From a candidate division KSB1 bacterium (GTDB taxonomy: Bacteria; Zhuqueibacterota; Zhuqueibacteria; Residuimicrobiales; Krinioviventaceae): a DNA stretch of 64,000 nucleotides. The notes beneath the pieces are model-generated. The model was not told where the DNA came from and ran no database searches. It was given only the letters and a program-made list of their open reading frames with translations. Where the stretch lies: contig JAXHMJ010000005.1 in NCBI GenBank assembly GCA_034521575.1, positions 1,612,001 to 1,676,000 on the forward strand. Direction: 5' to 3'. Positions 18,691-27,070 of the stretch are shown here, one piece after another. Made by a program: the position numbers and the translations under genes. Numbering within the stretch: the stretch's first letter is position 1; every line of letters starts with the position of its first letter.

Positions 18691-20481
18691 TTACTCCAGA
18701 ACAGTGTTCAGATGCTCGACAAATTTTTCTGGCCCAATATATCCAATTTCCCGTAAATTTTCAAACTCTTTCCCGTCCTTGTCAAGAAAAACCAGAGTGG
18801 GCATTCCACTGACACCAAATCTCTGCATCAAATCCTGTGTGGCAGCATCGGGTTTGGTGCAGTCGACTTTGATCATTTCAAATTGCTCGGACACCTCTCC
18901 GACTTGCGGATCGGTAAACGTGGTTCGATCCATTTGTTTACAGGGAGCGCACCAATCAGCGTAAAAATCGATGAAAACCGGTTTATCTCCATCTATGATT
19001 TGATCATAGGATTGACCGCTATACTTTATCCAGTCAACCTGTGTGGTTTTGGCCTGGAGAGAGCCTTGAATCCAAACAATACTCAAGGCGATCAGAACCA
19101 GCCCAACAACGGCTCGGAATATTTTAAAGCTTTTTTTATATTGTCCCTGTTCCAGAAATCCGAGCAACAGTCCGGCAGTCAGTGCCAAAAGACCGAGCAG
19201 AAAACCGAGCTTATTGGGCACCAGCTCAAGCTGCGGAATAATAAAATAAAAAGCAACCCCAATAAGCAAAAACCCAAATAATTTGCGAATCCAGAGCATC
19301 CACACACCGGACTGCGGCAGTTTCCCGAGCAGACTGGAAAAGGTTGCCAGGAATAAATACGGGAGTCCGAGTCCCAGCCCCATCACAAAAAAGAGCAAAG
19401 TGCCTTTGACAACCAAACCGAGCTTGGCGATCAAACCGACCAGACCGATGATAATACCAGCCGCGCACGGCGCTATGACAATACCCACCGTTATTCCCAT
19501 CAAAAAGGAACCGATAATTCCCTCACGGCTTTGCCCGACTTTGGTAAGCAGCCAGGACGGTACAGTGATTTCAAACGCACCAAACAGACTGGCGGCCATG
19601 AGCAGGATAATGGTAGCGATAGCCACCACAAACCAGGGACTTTGAAATAAAAATCCCCATTGCTTGCCGGCAAGTCCGGATAAAAGCCCCAGTATCGCAA
19701 ACGACAAGGCGATTCCGACCACATACAGCAGAGCATTGGTAAACGCCTTGGCCCTGGTTTTATCACTTTGTCCTCCAAAATAACTCACCGTCATGGGAAT
19801 AACGGGATAGACACAGGGGGTAAGATTGAGAGCCAGTCCTACGACGAAAAAGGCCAAAATGGCTGAAAACAGTCCCTTTTCCAAATACTCTAAAGCTCTC
19901 TGTTCACCCGGCGTCAGGTTGAGGGATTCTTTTGCATCTTTAGTTGTATAGATGTCTGCATTTTGAAAAATTTCAGAGTTGACCGGTGTTACATCGGTAT
20001 CGGCTGCAACCACTTTAAAGTTCTTTGTAAATTGTACCGAATCAGGCGGGAAACACATATTATCATTACATCCCTGATAAGACACCGTTCCCGACACACT
20101 GTGTTCTTTAGGAGACAATTCCGGAGACACAGTAACCGGTACAATAATAGCTGTTTCCCCTTCATAAACAGATATTTTACCATCGGTAAAAGAAAATTGT
20201 ACGAACTTTGGTTCAGGAAAAACCGGTTGTCCAATGCTAATACCGGCAGTAGATTCAAAATGAATTCGAGTCGGAATATAGAAATCGTCACCCGGATCAT
20301 GCGAGTTGATATGCAACCCTTCTTTAATGTTCAGTACAACAGCGAGCTGGAATTGTTTACCCTGAGGCACCTGTCCGAGTGAAGACAGAACATTCACATC
20401 AACCATATCCATATCACCAAACTGTCCAAACAGCTGGGTAATGACCAGCAGAACAAAAAGCAAGACAAATATTTGTTTCAT
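18691..20481 (-). CDS. dsbD: Thiol:disulfide interchange protein DsbD
   Basis: An inner-membrane protein that carries electrons from cytoplasmic thioredoxin to periplasmic disulfide isomerases and cytochrome c maturation. All three modules are visible in 596 aa. The signal peptide is followed by a periplasmic alpha domain with the redox pair in YQGCNDNMCFPP. The eight-helix membrane domain has LTPCVYPVIPMTVSYF and the second Cys in IAPCAAGI. The C-terminal thioredoxin-like gamma domain has FYADWCAPCKQMDRTTF and the cis-Pro in VSGMPTLVF. No frame damage is seen. It lies between a small lipoprotein gene and a GT2 gene on the same strand. Confidence 0.95.
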   Translation of the reverse strand: MKQIFVLLFVLLVITQLFGQFGDMDMVDVNVLSSLGQVPQGKQFQLAVVLNIKEGLHINSHDPGDDFYIPTRIHFESTAGISIGQPVFPEPKFVQFSFTDGKISVYEGETAIIVPVTVSPELSPKEHSVSGTVSYQGCNDNMCFPPDSVQFTKNFKVVAADTDVTPVNSEIFQNADIYTTKDAKESLNLTPGEQRALEYLEKGLFSAILAFFVVGLALNLTPCVYPVIPMTVSYFGGQSDKTRAKAFTNALLYVVGIALSFAILGLLSGLAGKQWGFLFQSPWFVVAIATIILLMAASLFGAFEITVPSWLLTKVGQSREGIIGSFLMGITVGIVIAPCAAGIIIGLVGLIAKLGLVVKGTLLFFVMGLGLGLPYLFLATFSSLLGKLPQSGVWMLWIRKLFGFLLIGVAFYFIIPQLELVPNKLGFLLGLLALTAGLLLGFLEQGQYKKSFKIFRAVVGLVLIALSIVWIQGSLQAKTTQVDWIKYSGQSYDQIIDGDKPVFIDFYADWCAPCKQMDRTTFTDPQVGEVSEQFEMIKVDCTKPDAATQDLMQRFGVSGMPTLVFLDKDGKEFENLREIGYIGPEKFVEHLNTVLE

Positions 20482-20546
20482 ATCAGTTCCTATTCATTGT
20501 TATTTTTACCGGATCAAACATCAGATAAACAGTTAATATTCCATGA

Positions 20547-21080
20547 CTACATTCTGGACTCGTCTTTCCAGCGTGTGATTCTCCAGCGTCCGTCATTACA
20601 AAGTCGAAAATTAAATATAGCGCTTCCTGAAAAGGAATATTCTCCGGCCGATCCAAATAAATTTAATTGTAATGTTTTTGAAAGTTCCGCCGTTTTTTCT
20701 TGTACCTCTTCATAGATAGTCGTGTTCCAGGTTAAAGTGATGGTATCAAAATTCCTGAATAATTGTCCGGTGGTCTTGAGATCCACATTTCGCCCCCAGG
20801 AAACAAATCTTCCGCTGCCCCCCAGGTCGGGATCAAAATAGACAAAAACAAATGAACTGTCCAATAGATCCGCATAGACCAGAGAATCCTTGAATGTATA
20901 GGCATAGATAAAATTTTTCAGGACATCATCCGGGGTTTGCTGTTCAGTCAGGACAATATCCTCCCCTGCGCTGTTATCCAGTTTCGGTGCAAATGGATTA
21001 AAGCATCCAAAGGCATACATCAGGAACGACATCAAACACGCAATTTTCCCCCAATTTTTTCGCACTTTGGGCTGATTCAT
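20547..21080 (-). CDS. Small envelope lipoprotein of unknown function
   Basis: A predicted lipoprotein of 177 aa. The basic N-terminus MNQPKVRKNWGK leads into a short hydrophobic core and the lipobox YAFGC. The body contains TPDDVLKNFIYAYTFKDSLV and a C-terminal WRITRWKDES, a pattern reminiscent of NTF2-like/SnoaL-type small barrels found in FCB lipoproteins, but I do not recognise the family. The longer frame from 21098 would start within the tonB terminator hairpin, so I place the start at the ATG at 21080, which abuts the nine-T tract of that terminator and has no Shine-Dalgarno sequence. It lies between tonB and dsbD. Confidence 0.7.
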   Translation of the reverse strand: MNQPKVRKNWGKIACLMSFLMYAFGCFNPFAPKLDNSAGEDIVLTEQQTPDDVLKNFIYAYTFKDSLVYADLLDSSFVFVYFDPDLGGSGRFVSWGRNVDLKTTGQLFRNFDTITLTWNTTIYEEVQEKTAELSKTLQLNLFGSAGEYSFSGSAIFNFRLCNDGRWRITRWKDESRM

Positions 21081-21115
21081 AAAAAAAAAGCGGTGCAAGA
21101 CATAACACCGCTTTT
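21081..21115 (-). terminator. Intrinsic terminator after tonB, abutting the next start codon
   Basis: Read on the minus strand, GCGGTG (21111-21106) and CACCGC (21095-21090) form a 6-bp stem extended by A-T pairs, with a 10-base loop, followed by nine T (21089-21081). The ATG of the next gene begins at 21080, the very next base. Confidence 0.85.
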
Positions 21116-21140
21116 CAACTCATCTTGATTGTGTTTGTCA

Positions 21141-21785
21141 TTATTTCAATTTGAATACAACCGGAATAGCAACCCGCACAGCAACAGGTTTATCACGCTG
21201 TTTGGCAGGTTTCCATTTTACCGATTTTATCGCCCTGATTGCAGCTTCATCACAGCCGTTGTTACCGAGAGTTTTTACAACATTGGTACTAACGACATTT
21301 CCTTTTTCATCAATCACACACTGTATAATGACTCTGCCTTCCACACCGGCTTTTCTGGCAATCTCCGGGTATTCCAGATTTCTCTGGATGGCAGCAAAGC
21401 CGCCAATAGGCTCCGGCGGCTCATCATAGGCCAGAAAAATATCAGGTTCTCCACTCTCTTCCGGAGGTGGGGGCGGTGGCGGCATTTCATCAAGATTAAT
21501 TTCTGTAGATTCAATCGTCAAGTCTTCAGGAATATCTTCATCCTCACTTTCGATCGGAATCGTGGGACGAGACGGCGCCTCTTGACGTGACTGTTGTTCA
21601 GTCGCCTGAACCTGTTCAACGTCCAAATTGAGATCAACTTTTTGCTGGATCTGCTGTCTGGTTTCAACCCGCTTAAAGGCCTGAAACAAACCAACAACAA
21701 GAGCCAGAGCTAACACAAGTCCAAACTCAATTTGTTTTTTGTATTTGAGTTTCAGACTCACTTCCGGTTTTTTTCTTAAATACAT
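21141..21785 (-). CDS. tonB: Energy transducer TonB
   Basis: A periplasm-spanning protein that couples the ExbB/ExbD proton-driven motor to outer-membrane receptors. The 214 aa comprise a basic N-terminus, a single membrane helix (FGLVLALALVVGLFQAF), an acidic and proline-rich linker with seven consecutive Pro, and a C-terminal TonB domain starting at PIGGFAAIQRNLEYPEIARK and containing GVEGRVIIQCVIDEKGNV and ALRAIKSVKWKPA-like residues (AIRAIKSVKWKPA). GAGGTGATT precedes the ATG. It is the last gene of an exbB-exbD-exbD-tonB operon and would energise receptors such as the one at 56.9-59.8 kb. Confidence 0.93.
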   Translation of the reverse strand: MYLRKKPEVSLKLKYKKQIEFGLVLALALVVGLFQAFKRVETRQQIQQKVDLNLDVEQVQATEQQSRQEAPSRPTIPIESEDEDIPEDLTIESTEINLDEMPPPPPPPEESGEPDIFLAYDEPPEPIGGFAAIQRNLEYPEIARKAGVEGRVIIQCVIDEKGNVVSTNVVKTLGNNGCDEAAIRAIKSVKWKPAKQRDKPVAVRVAIPVVFKLK

Positions 21786-21796
21786 AACAAATCACC

Positions 21797-22228
21797 TCAC
21801 TCTGCCTCAACAAGCGTCGAGTAGTTGATGTTCAAGGCTGTGCCACCGACGGTCCGAAGCTCTTCGTGAATTTCCGTGATCTGCCCCATATCTACGTTCT
21901 TATCAGCACGCAAAGAGACAAGCTTCATCGGATTCAGCTGATCGGATACTTTATTATAGATAATATTCCGGATTTCACCAACTTCAACCAGATGATCATC
22001 AATAGATAGGCGTCCGGCATCATCAGCCCAAATCGTGGCAACGCCGCGTTTTTCTTCCAGCTTTTTAATCTTTTCAGCGTCAGGTAAATTAACCTGCAGG
22101 CCTTCACTGGTTTTCATAACAGTGGAAACCATGAAAAAGATCAAAAGCATAAATACAATATCCGGCAAAGATGCATCCGGTATTTTTGCATTTGTTTTTG
22201 ATTTTTTAGTAAACTTCAATGCCTGCAC
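21797..22228 (-). CDS. exbD: ExbD/TolR-family biopolymer transport protein
   Basis: A 143-aa ExbD family protein with one membrane helix. The N-terminal AKIPDASLPDIVFMLLIFFM contains the conserved Asp that takes part in proton transfer (DIVFMLLIFF), followed by a periplasmic domain ending in VGGTALNINY. It lies 11 bases upstream of tonB and 20 bases downstream of a second, non-identical ExbD gene. The paired ExbDs could form a mixed stator with the ExbB pentamer, as known for other FCB bacteria with duplicated exbD genes. Confidence 0.92.
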   Translation of the reverse strand: MQALKFTKKSKTNAKIPDASLPDIVFMLLIFFMVSTVMKTSEGLQVNLPDAEKIKKLEEKRGVATIWADDAGRLSIDDHLVEVGEIRNIIYNKVSDQLNPMKLVSLRADKNVDMGQITEIHEELRTVGGTALNINYSTLVEAE

Positions 22229-22248
22229 TCCTCAAACGGTTTACAAGA

Positions 22249-22647
22249 TTATTGTTCCGGTTCAGCGATAGAAATCCTTGTGGCATTGGCTTTTTTCAGC
22301 TCATCCAAAACATCTATATAAATATCGTATTTGGTATCCCGCACGGTTTTTACAGAAAAAATCATATTGGGATTTTGCGCCAGTAACTCACGTACACGTC
22401 GCGAGACCTCATTCACCTGAACTTGATTTTCGTCCAGCATAACCTGTCCACTGGCATTGATAAGTATATTTGTAATGTTTTGTGAACGGACTTTGGTTTC
22501 CTGACCTTTGTCCGGAAGCGTAAGTGACAATCCTTTATCTGTATCGATTGTCGTGGTAACCAGGAAAAAGATCAATAGCAAAAATGCTATATCGGCCAAC
22601 GAACCCGTCGGTATTTCAGCTGAACGTTCTTTTTTCTTTTTTAACAT
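22249..22647 (-). CDS. exbD: ExbD/TolR-family biopolymer transport protein (second copy)
   Basis: A 132-aa ExbD. EIPTGSLADIAFLLLIFFLV contains the conserved membrane Asp, and the periplasmic part reads LSLTLPDKGQE, then RELLAQNPNMIFSVKT and DVLDELKKANATRISIAEP. It is clearly diverged from the downstream ExbD, so this is an old duplication rather than a recent one. It is located between exbB and the other exbD in a tight same-strand operon. Confidence 0.92.
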   Translation of the reverse strand: MLKKKKERSAEIPTGSLADIAFLLLIFFLVTTTIDTDKGLSLTLPDKGQETKVRSQNITNILINASGQVMLDENQVQVNEVSRRVRELLAQNPNMIFSVKTVRDTKYDIYIDVLDELKKANATRISIAEPEQ

Positions 22648-22670
22648 TATAGAACGATCTCCAATAGGGT

Positions 22671-23282
22671 TTATTTCTTGTCCAAAGCCACTAATGCGTC
22701 AACCAATTCGGTAGAGCTTTCTTCCATATCAATGATCAGTTTGTCGATACGGGAGATGAAAAAGTTGTGCAAAATCTGGGTAATAATAGCGACAATAAGA
22801 CCAAAACAGGTTGTTAACAATGCAACGGAAATACCACCGGCAACGATAGCGGGTGAAATATTATTCGCTGCAGCAATCGCGTCAAACGCCTGGATCATAC
22901 CGACAACCGTGCCGGTAAATCCGAGCATAGGAGCAACAGCAATAATGGTGGCCAACCAGATCATACCGCGTTCCAGAAAGGCCATTTCAATAGAACCGGC
23001 ATTTGAGATTGCTTTTTCAGCAGCCTCTACCCCGCGATCGGAGCGTAACAGTCCCGCGTGAAAAATAGAAGCAACCGGACCACGTGTGTTTTCACACACT
23101 TCGATTGCGGAATCCACGCCACCTGATGACAGGGCTTCTTTAACTTTTGACAAAAACTTTCTGGTATTCACCGAAGCTCTTGATAAAGTGATTAACCGCT
23201 CAATGCTGATCATAATACCAAGAATAAGCAATACCAAAATCGGATGCATGAATCCGCCGCCTTGTTGATAATAATAGAGCAT
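22671..23282 (-). CDS. exbB: ExbB/TolQ/MotA-family proton channel protein
   Basis: A 203-aa inner-membrane protein of the ExbB/TolQ/MotA family with three membrane helices: PILVLLILGIMISIERLITL at the N-terminus, and a pair around WLATIIAVAPMLGFTGTVVG and ISVALLTTCFGLIVAIITQI. TGTVVGMIQAF and the following conserved Thr in the last helices line the proton path in characterised homologues. A Gly-rich YYYQQGGGF N-terminus is typical of FCB members. AGGATCATTAGGA precedes the start. It opens the exbB-exbD-exbD-tonB operon. Confidence 0.93.
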   Translation of the reverse strand: MLYYYQQGGGFMHPILVLLILGIMISIERLITLSRASVNTRKFLSKVKEALSSGGVDSAIEVCENTRGPVASIFHAGLLRSDRGVEAAEKAISNAGSIEMAFLERGMIWLATIIAVAPMLGFTGTVVGMIQAFDAIAAANNISPAIVAGGISVALLTTCFGLIVAIITQILHNFFISRIDKLIIDMEESSTELVDALVALDKK

Positions 23283-23385
23283 TCCTAATGATCCTCCAAA
23301 AAGTTCATACCTTTGTTATAGATAACGATAGACAATTGAAATTAACTTAGGATTTTTTATCTAAAAAGTCAATATCTTTTTTCGT

Positions 23386-24983
23386 TTATTGCGAATCAGA
23401 GCCCTGCCAACTGTGCAGCTGCTTAACCTTGCGTGCAAGCGACATAGCATTTAACGCTGTTTCAACTTCATCATCACCGGTCACTCTGATCCGGTAATAA
23501 TGTTCGCTGTCCCACAAATGCCTGGCAACTTCCGCTTTCATCAACAATTTAATATAATCCTCATCTTTTTCAAAAGCCTCTGCATTAAACTCTAAATCGT
23601 GTTTTTTCATCAACGCCTTTAATTGCTCAATGTTCCGATCATCTATGCGGAACTGAGTATTAAACGCTTTAAACCCGTCAAATTGTTCCTCTAATTCCGG
23701 TCCATAGGTGGATCCAAACTCAAAAAACAGGCGCTTTCTTCTCAGATTGTAGGTAAATCGGGTTATTCGACCGCTCGTCAGAATACTATCCGGTATAATG
23801 CCGCCGCCGCCGTACACCGTTCGCCCGGCCAATGTCACATATTTTTTTGTAGAATCCGGTTTGTTGCGCTCTGTATCATCACTATACGCTTCCTGATAAT
23901 AATCAGCCAAACCATTCTCATAAGGCCGTTGTATCAATCGGCCGCTGGGGGTGTAATAGCGGGCTATTGTGAGACGAATGGCTCCGCCATCGTGCAGATT
24001 GATCTGATTCTGTACCAGGCCCTTGCCGAAACTGGTCTGGCCGACCACAAGTCCGCGATCCAAATCCTGCACAGCGCCGGCTACAATTTCAGAGGCGCTG
24101 GCTGATCCATGATCAATCATAACAACAACCGGATACATATCATGCGTGCCGCTGTCTGTAGAGTAAAAATCCTCGTCCATTTGCGGAATGCGGCCTTTGG
24201 TATAGACCACTCTATAACGGCCGGGAATGAATTTGTTCACCACTTTGACAGCCTGATCCAGATAGCCGCCGGAATTGCCGCGCAAATCGAATATGAGCTG
24301 CTGCATACCCTGGCTTTCGAGCTTTTTCAGAGCGTTTTCAACTTCTTCAGCCGTTGTTTTTGAAAAACGTCCCAAATAGATATAACCGGTCTTGTTATCT
24401 TGAAGCAGAAAAGCAGCCATCACGCTATAAATCGGGATTGTATCCCGGGTAATGGTGACCTCAAACGTATCCTCCTCACCCGGACGACGTATGGTTACAT
24501 CAACTTTGCTGCCTTTGGGTCCGCGCAATTTTTCCTGAACTTCATCTTCCGTAATGCCATAGGTAGACTCGCCTTCTATTTCAACGATCCGGTCTCCCGG
24601 CAAAAGCCCGACCGCCTCGGAGGGACCGCCGACAATCGGGGATACAACGGTTAAAACTTTATTCAAAATGATAAACTCTATGCCGATACCTTCGAAAGAA
24701 CCTTCAAAACGTTCATTGACTTTTTGGAGTTTCTTTTCAGGAATGTAAACCGTATGAGGATCAAGTTCTCCAAGCATGCCATGAATGGCGCCTTCAATTA
24801 GTTTTTCCGTATCCGGGGGTTCTACATAATAACGGTTAACCAGATTAAAAACCTCCTGAAACCGCATCAGCTGATTGCGAATGTTATCACTGGAATAGAG
24901 TTTTCCGTCACTTGATTAAAAGCCAGATTCCCCACCACAACCAGAGCAACAACCAAAAAGGCATGTTTCACATACTTGAACAT
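23386..24983 (-). pseudogene. S41 (C-terminal processing) peptidase, frameshift near the N-terminus
   Basis: A periplasmic serine protease of the CtpA/Prc type. The main frame (from 24867) has the N-terminal LVNRYYVEPPDTEKLIEGAI, a PDZ domain (GIGIEFIILNKVLTVVSPI, GLLPGDRIVEIEG), and the catalytic core with FDLRGNSGGYLDQAVKVVN, the Ser in DHGSASASEIVAGAVQD and the Lys in GQTSFGKGLVQ. A signal-anchor-like N-terminus (FLVVALVVVGNLAF) is encoded in another frame from the ATG at 24983, preceded by AAAGGA. The frames join near 24905-24915 (GGAAAACTC). Restored length is about 530 aa. It could process sorting-domain or PorV-like proteins encoded next to it, but that is inference. Confidence 0.85.
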
Positions 24984-25042
24984 ACAAAATCCTTTGTTAT
25001 TTTTGTAAACAAACGTAATTTATTGCAAAATCTTGTTCATCT

Positions 25043-25939
25043 TTAAAAAGCTGTTAAAAAAGAAAACCGATGGGACTGTCCCAGATCATGACCAAAGGGA
25101 ACATAAGCGTAATCCAGATGCAGCTGTCCGAAATTTAAACCAAATCCGGCGGAAAAAGACTTGTCCTTGTAACCGGTTTGATAGCCTAATCTGATGTTCA
25201 GGGATGAAAAGGGTTTAAATTCGGTTCCCAGGTGAACGTGTGAATCCGCGTCAAGCAGTTTGATATAATCCAGAGCCACACTGACATTGTCCTGAAGCAT
25301 TGAAAACGGTAACTTGTAAAGGACACCCGCGCGGGTTATTTCCGGAATATTTATCTGTTCAGCATCCATATCCGAGGTGACCCCGAGATTTTGCAGAGCC
25401 ACGGCGAAATACATATCAGAAAATGGTTGATATCTCGCTCCCAGGTCAGCCAGATATCCATCAGCGTACTGGGTATAGATTTTTTCATGTACATATTTAA
25501 CATTCAATCCCATCGAAAATGTTTCAGATACCCGTCTCGAGTAATTCAAGGAAGCGATGATGTCCTGAGAAGAAAAAGTCCCAAGCGGTTCTTCCGAAGC
25601 GATTTCCCGATATTCAAATCCTTCAACATTATTCAGGATCAACCCTATACCGATATTGCTGCTGCCCACCGGCAGGGAAACACTTGCGACATTGTGAGTG
25701 ATACCCTGTATCCATTGAGTATGAGTAAAATGCACCTGTCGATTTTTCATCCAGCTTGTACCGGCCGGATTCCAAAAAAGTGCCGTCGCATCATCTGCCA
25801 AGGCCACAAACGCTTCACCCATCGCTGCAGCGCGGGCGCCCGCTCCAATTTTGAGAACTGCGAGACCGGTATCGCCTCCGGCAATCAAATTTGTATTCAT
25901 CGATATGAGGAGAATAAATAAAAGCCACTTTTTCATCAT
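25043..25939 (-). CDS. PorV/PorQ-family outer-membrane beta-barrel protein
   Basis: A 298-aa outer-membrane barrel of the PorV/PorQ (UPF0164, FadL-like) family. After the signal peptide it begins the family core GLAVLKIGAGARAAAMGEAF and ALADDATALFWNPAGTSW, and ends with an aromatic C-terminal strand (HRFSFLTAF), as expected for BAM-assembled barrels. In Bacteroidota PorV shuttles and PorQ helps process type IX cargo; more distant FCB bacteria encode many paralogues near surface-protein genes. I start at MMKKWLLF (25939) rather than 12 codons upstream. It pairs with a second PorV/PorQ gene (26086-27057) and a sorting-domain protein gene. Confidence 0.85.
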   Translation of the reverse strand: MMKKWLLFILLISMNTNLIAGGDTGLAVLKIGAGARAAAMGEAFVALADDATALFWNPAGTSWMKNRQVHFTHTQWIQGITHNVASVSLPVGSSNIGIGLILNNVEGFEYREIASEEPLGTFSSQDIIASLNYSRRVSETFSMGLNVKYVHEKIYTQYADGYLADLGARYQPFSDMYFAVALQNLGVTSDMDAEQINIPEITRAGVLYKLPFSMLQDNVSVALDYIKLLDADSHVHLGTEFKPFSSLNIRLGYQTGYKDKSFSAGFGLNFGQLHLDYAYVPFGHDLGQSHRFSFLTAF

Positions 25940-26085
25940 GCGTTTCTTTCCTTCTTGCGTTTCTTTAAAACTCAATATTCAAAACTTGATATCTACAATT
26001 TATACAACAATCTTTTTAAATCAATCCATGCTATAAATTCAGCCCGGACAAATCATTTTAACAATAAAAGAACAAAAGCACAAGT

Positions 26086-27057
26086 TTAAAAATCAAAAAC
26101 CCATGAAACAACATGATCGGCATTGATTGCTTCCCGTCCATTCACAAAGGCATAACCCAGACGCGTATCGATACCCAGAACCTGCAGGTAAAAGCCCAAT
26201 CCGAATGTCAACATGTCATGATCAAGGCCCAGTCTCAAGGCTCCGAGTTCCGGATAAGCAAACTCGGTTCCAAAGTGATAACGCGGATTTTGTTTGTCGC
26301 TGGTTTCCATATCGGCGACCAGCAGCATCCAGTCCGGAAACACCTGGTAGGCAGCGGCAACCCTGACAACGCGGGGAAAATCGTATGTTGTGCTTGTGCC
26401 GTGATCGTAAACTTTATCTGTGCTCCATGTGTACCTGGACATGATATCTCTAAGGGCAACTCCAAGCGTCAAAGCTTGAATCGGCTCTGAATACAGCCCC
26501 AGATCAATACCAAACCCCGAGGAGGTCAACGGATTTTCACCGCGTTCAAGTCCGGGCATCCGGTTAACCAGAACTTTTCCTGAAACACCAAAACTCAAAT
26601 ACCGGGAAGGACTTGCCGAAAAGGACATGTAAAAGGCATGTTCGGAATTTGAATAATATTGAGTATGCTCACCGGATGCACTTCTGCCGTCGATTTGATC
26701 GACACCGGCGTGCACCCAGGCAACACCCAAACCGGCATTCATAGGCGGCGCTGACTCGTCATCCACATGGGGACGCAGAGGTGTGGCAAAGGCCACATAA
26801 TCCAGACTCCTGTCCAGCGGCAGAAACGCCAGAGACACCACGGCCTGCCGGGTTTCCATGTGGGACAGCACGGCCGGGTTGTAGAGGATGGAAGAGGCGC
26901 CGTCCGCTGTAGCGGTATAAGCATCCCCCATAGCTCTGGCGCGCGACCCCACGCCCATTCTCAAAAAAGCTCCCGCATAGCCGCCGTCACCCGTTGACGC
27001 AAGTGTTGTAGCACTCAGACTGATGACCACTAAAAATATAAGCTGTATCACTTTCAT
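26086..27057 (-). CDS. PorV/PorQ-family outer-membrane beta-barrel protein
   Basis: A second PorV/PorQ-type barrel, 323 aa. A signal peptide (VIQLIFLVVISLSATTLA) is followed by GYAGAFLRMGVGSRARAMGD and TADGASSILYNPAVLSHMET, matching the family core. It ends with an aromatic strand (HVVSWVFDF). It diverges strongly from the 25043-25939 copy outside the N-terminal core, so the two probably do not substitute for each other. Fourteen bases separate it from the upstream Asp-box/sorting-domain gene, implying one operon and possibly a dedicated cargo-barrel relationship. Confidence 0.85.
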   Translation of the reverse strand: MKVIQLIFLVVISLSATTLASTGDGGYAGAFLRMGVGSRARAMGDAYTATADGASSILYNPAVLSHMETRQAVVSLAFLPLDRSLDYVAFATPLRPHVDDESAPPMNAGLGVAWVHAGVDQIDGRSASGEHTQYYSNSEHAFYMSFSASPSRYLSFGVSGKVLVNRMPGLERGENPLTSSGFGIDLGLYSEPIQALTLGVALRDIMSRYTWSTDKVYDHGTSTTYDFPRVVRVAAAYQVFPDWMLLVADMETSDKQNPRYHFGTEFAYPELGALRLGLDHDMLTFGLGFYLQVLGIDTRLGYAFVNGREAINADHVVSWVFDF

Positions 27058-27070
27058 CCAATACTCCGCA

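Noticed and set aside
23386-24983. Type IX-type PorU-like sortase for the sorting-domain proteins
   Set aside because: The catalytic motifs are those of an S41 serine protease with a PDZ domain, not of a C25 gingipain-like enzyme such as PorU.
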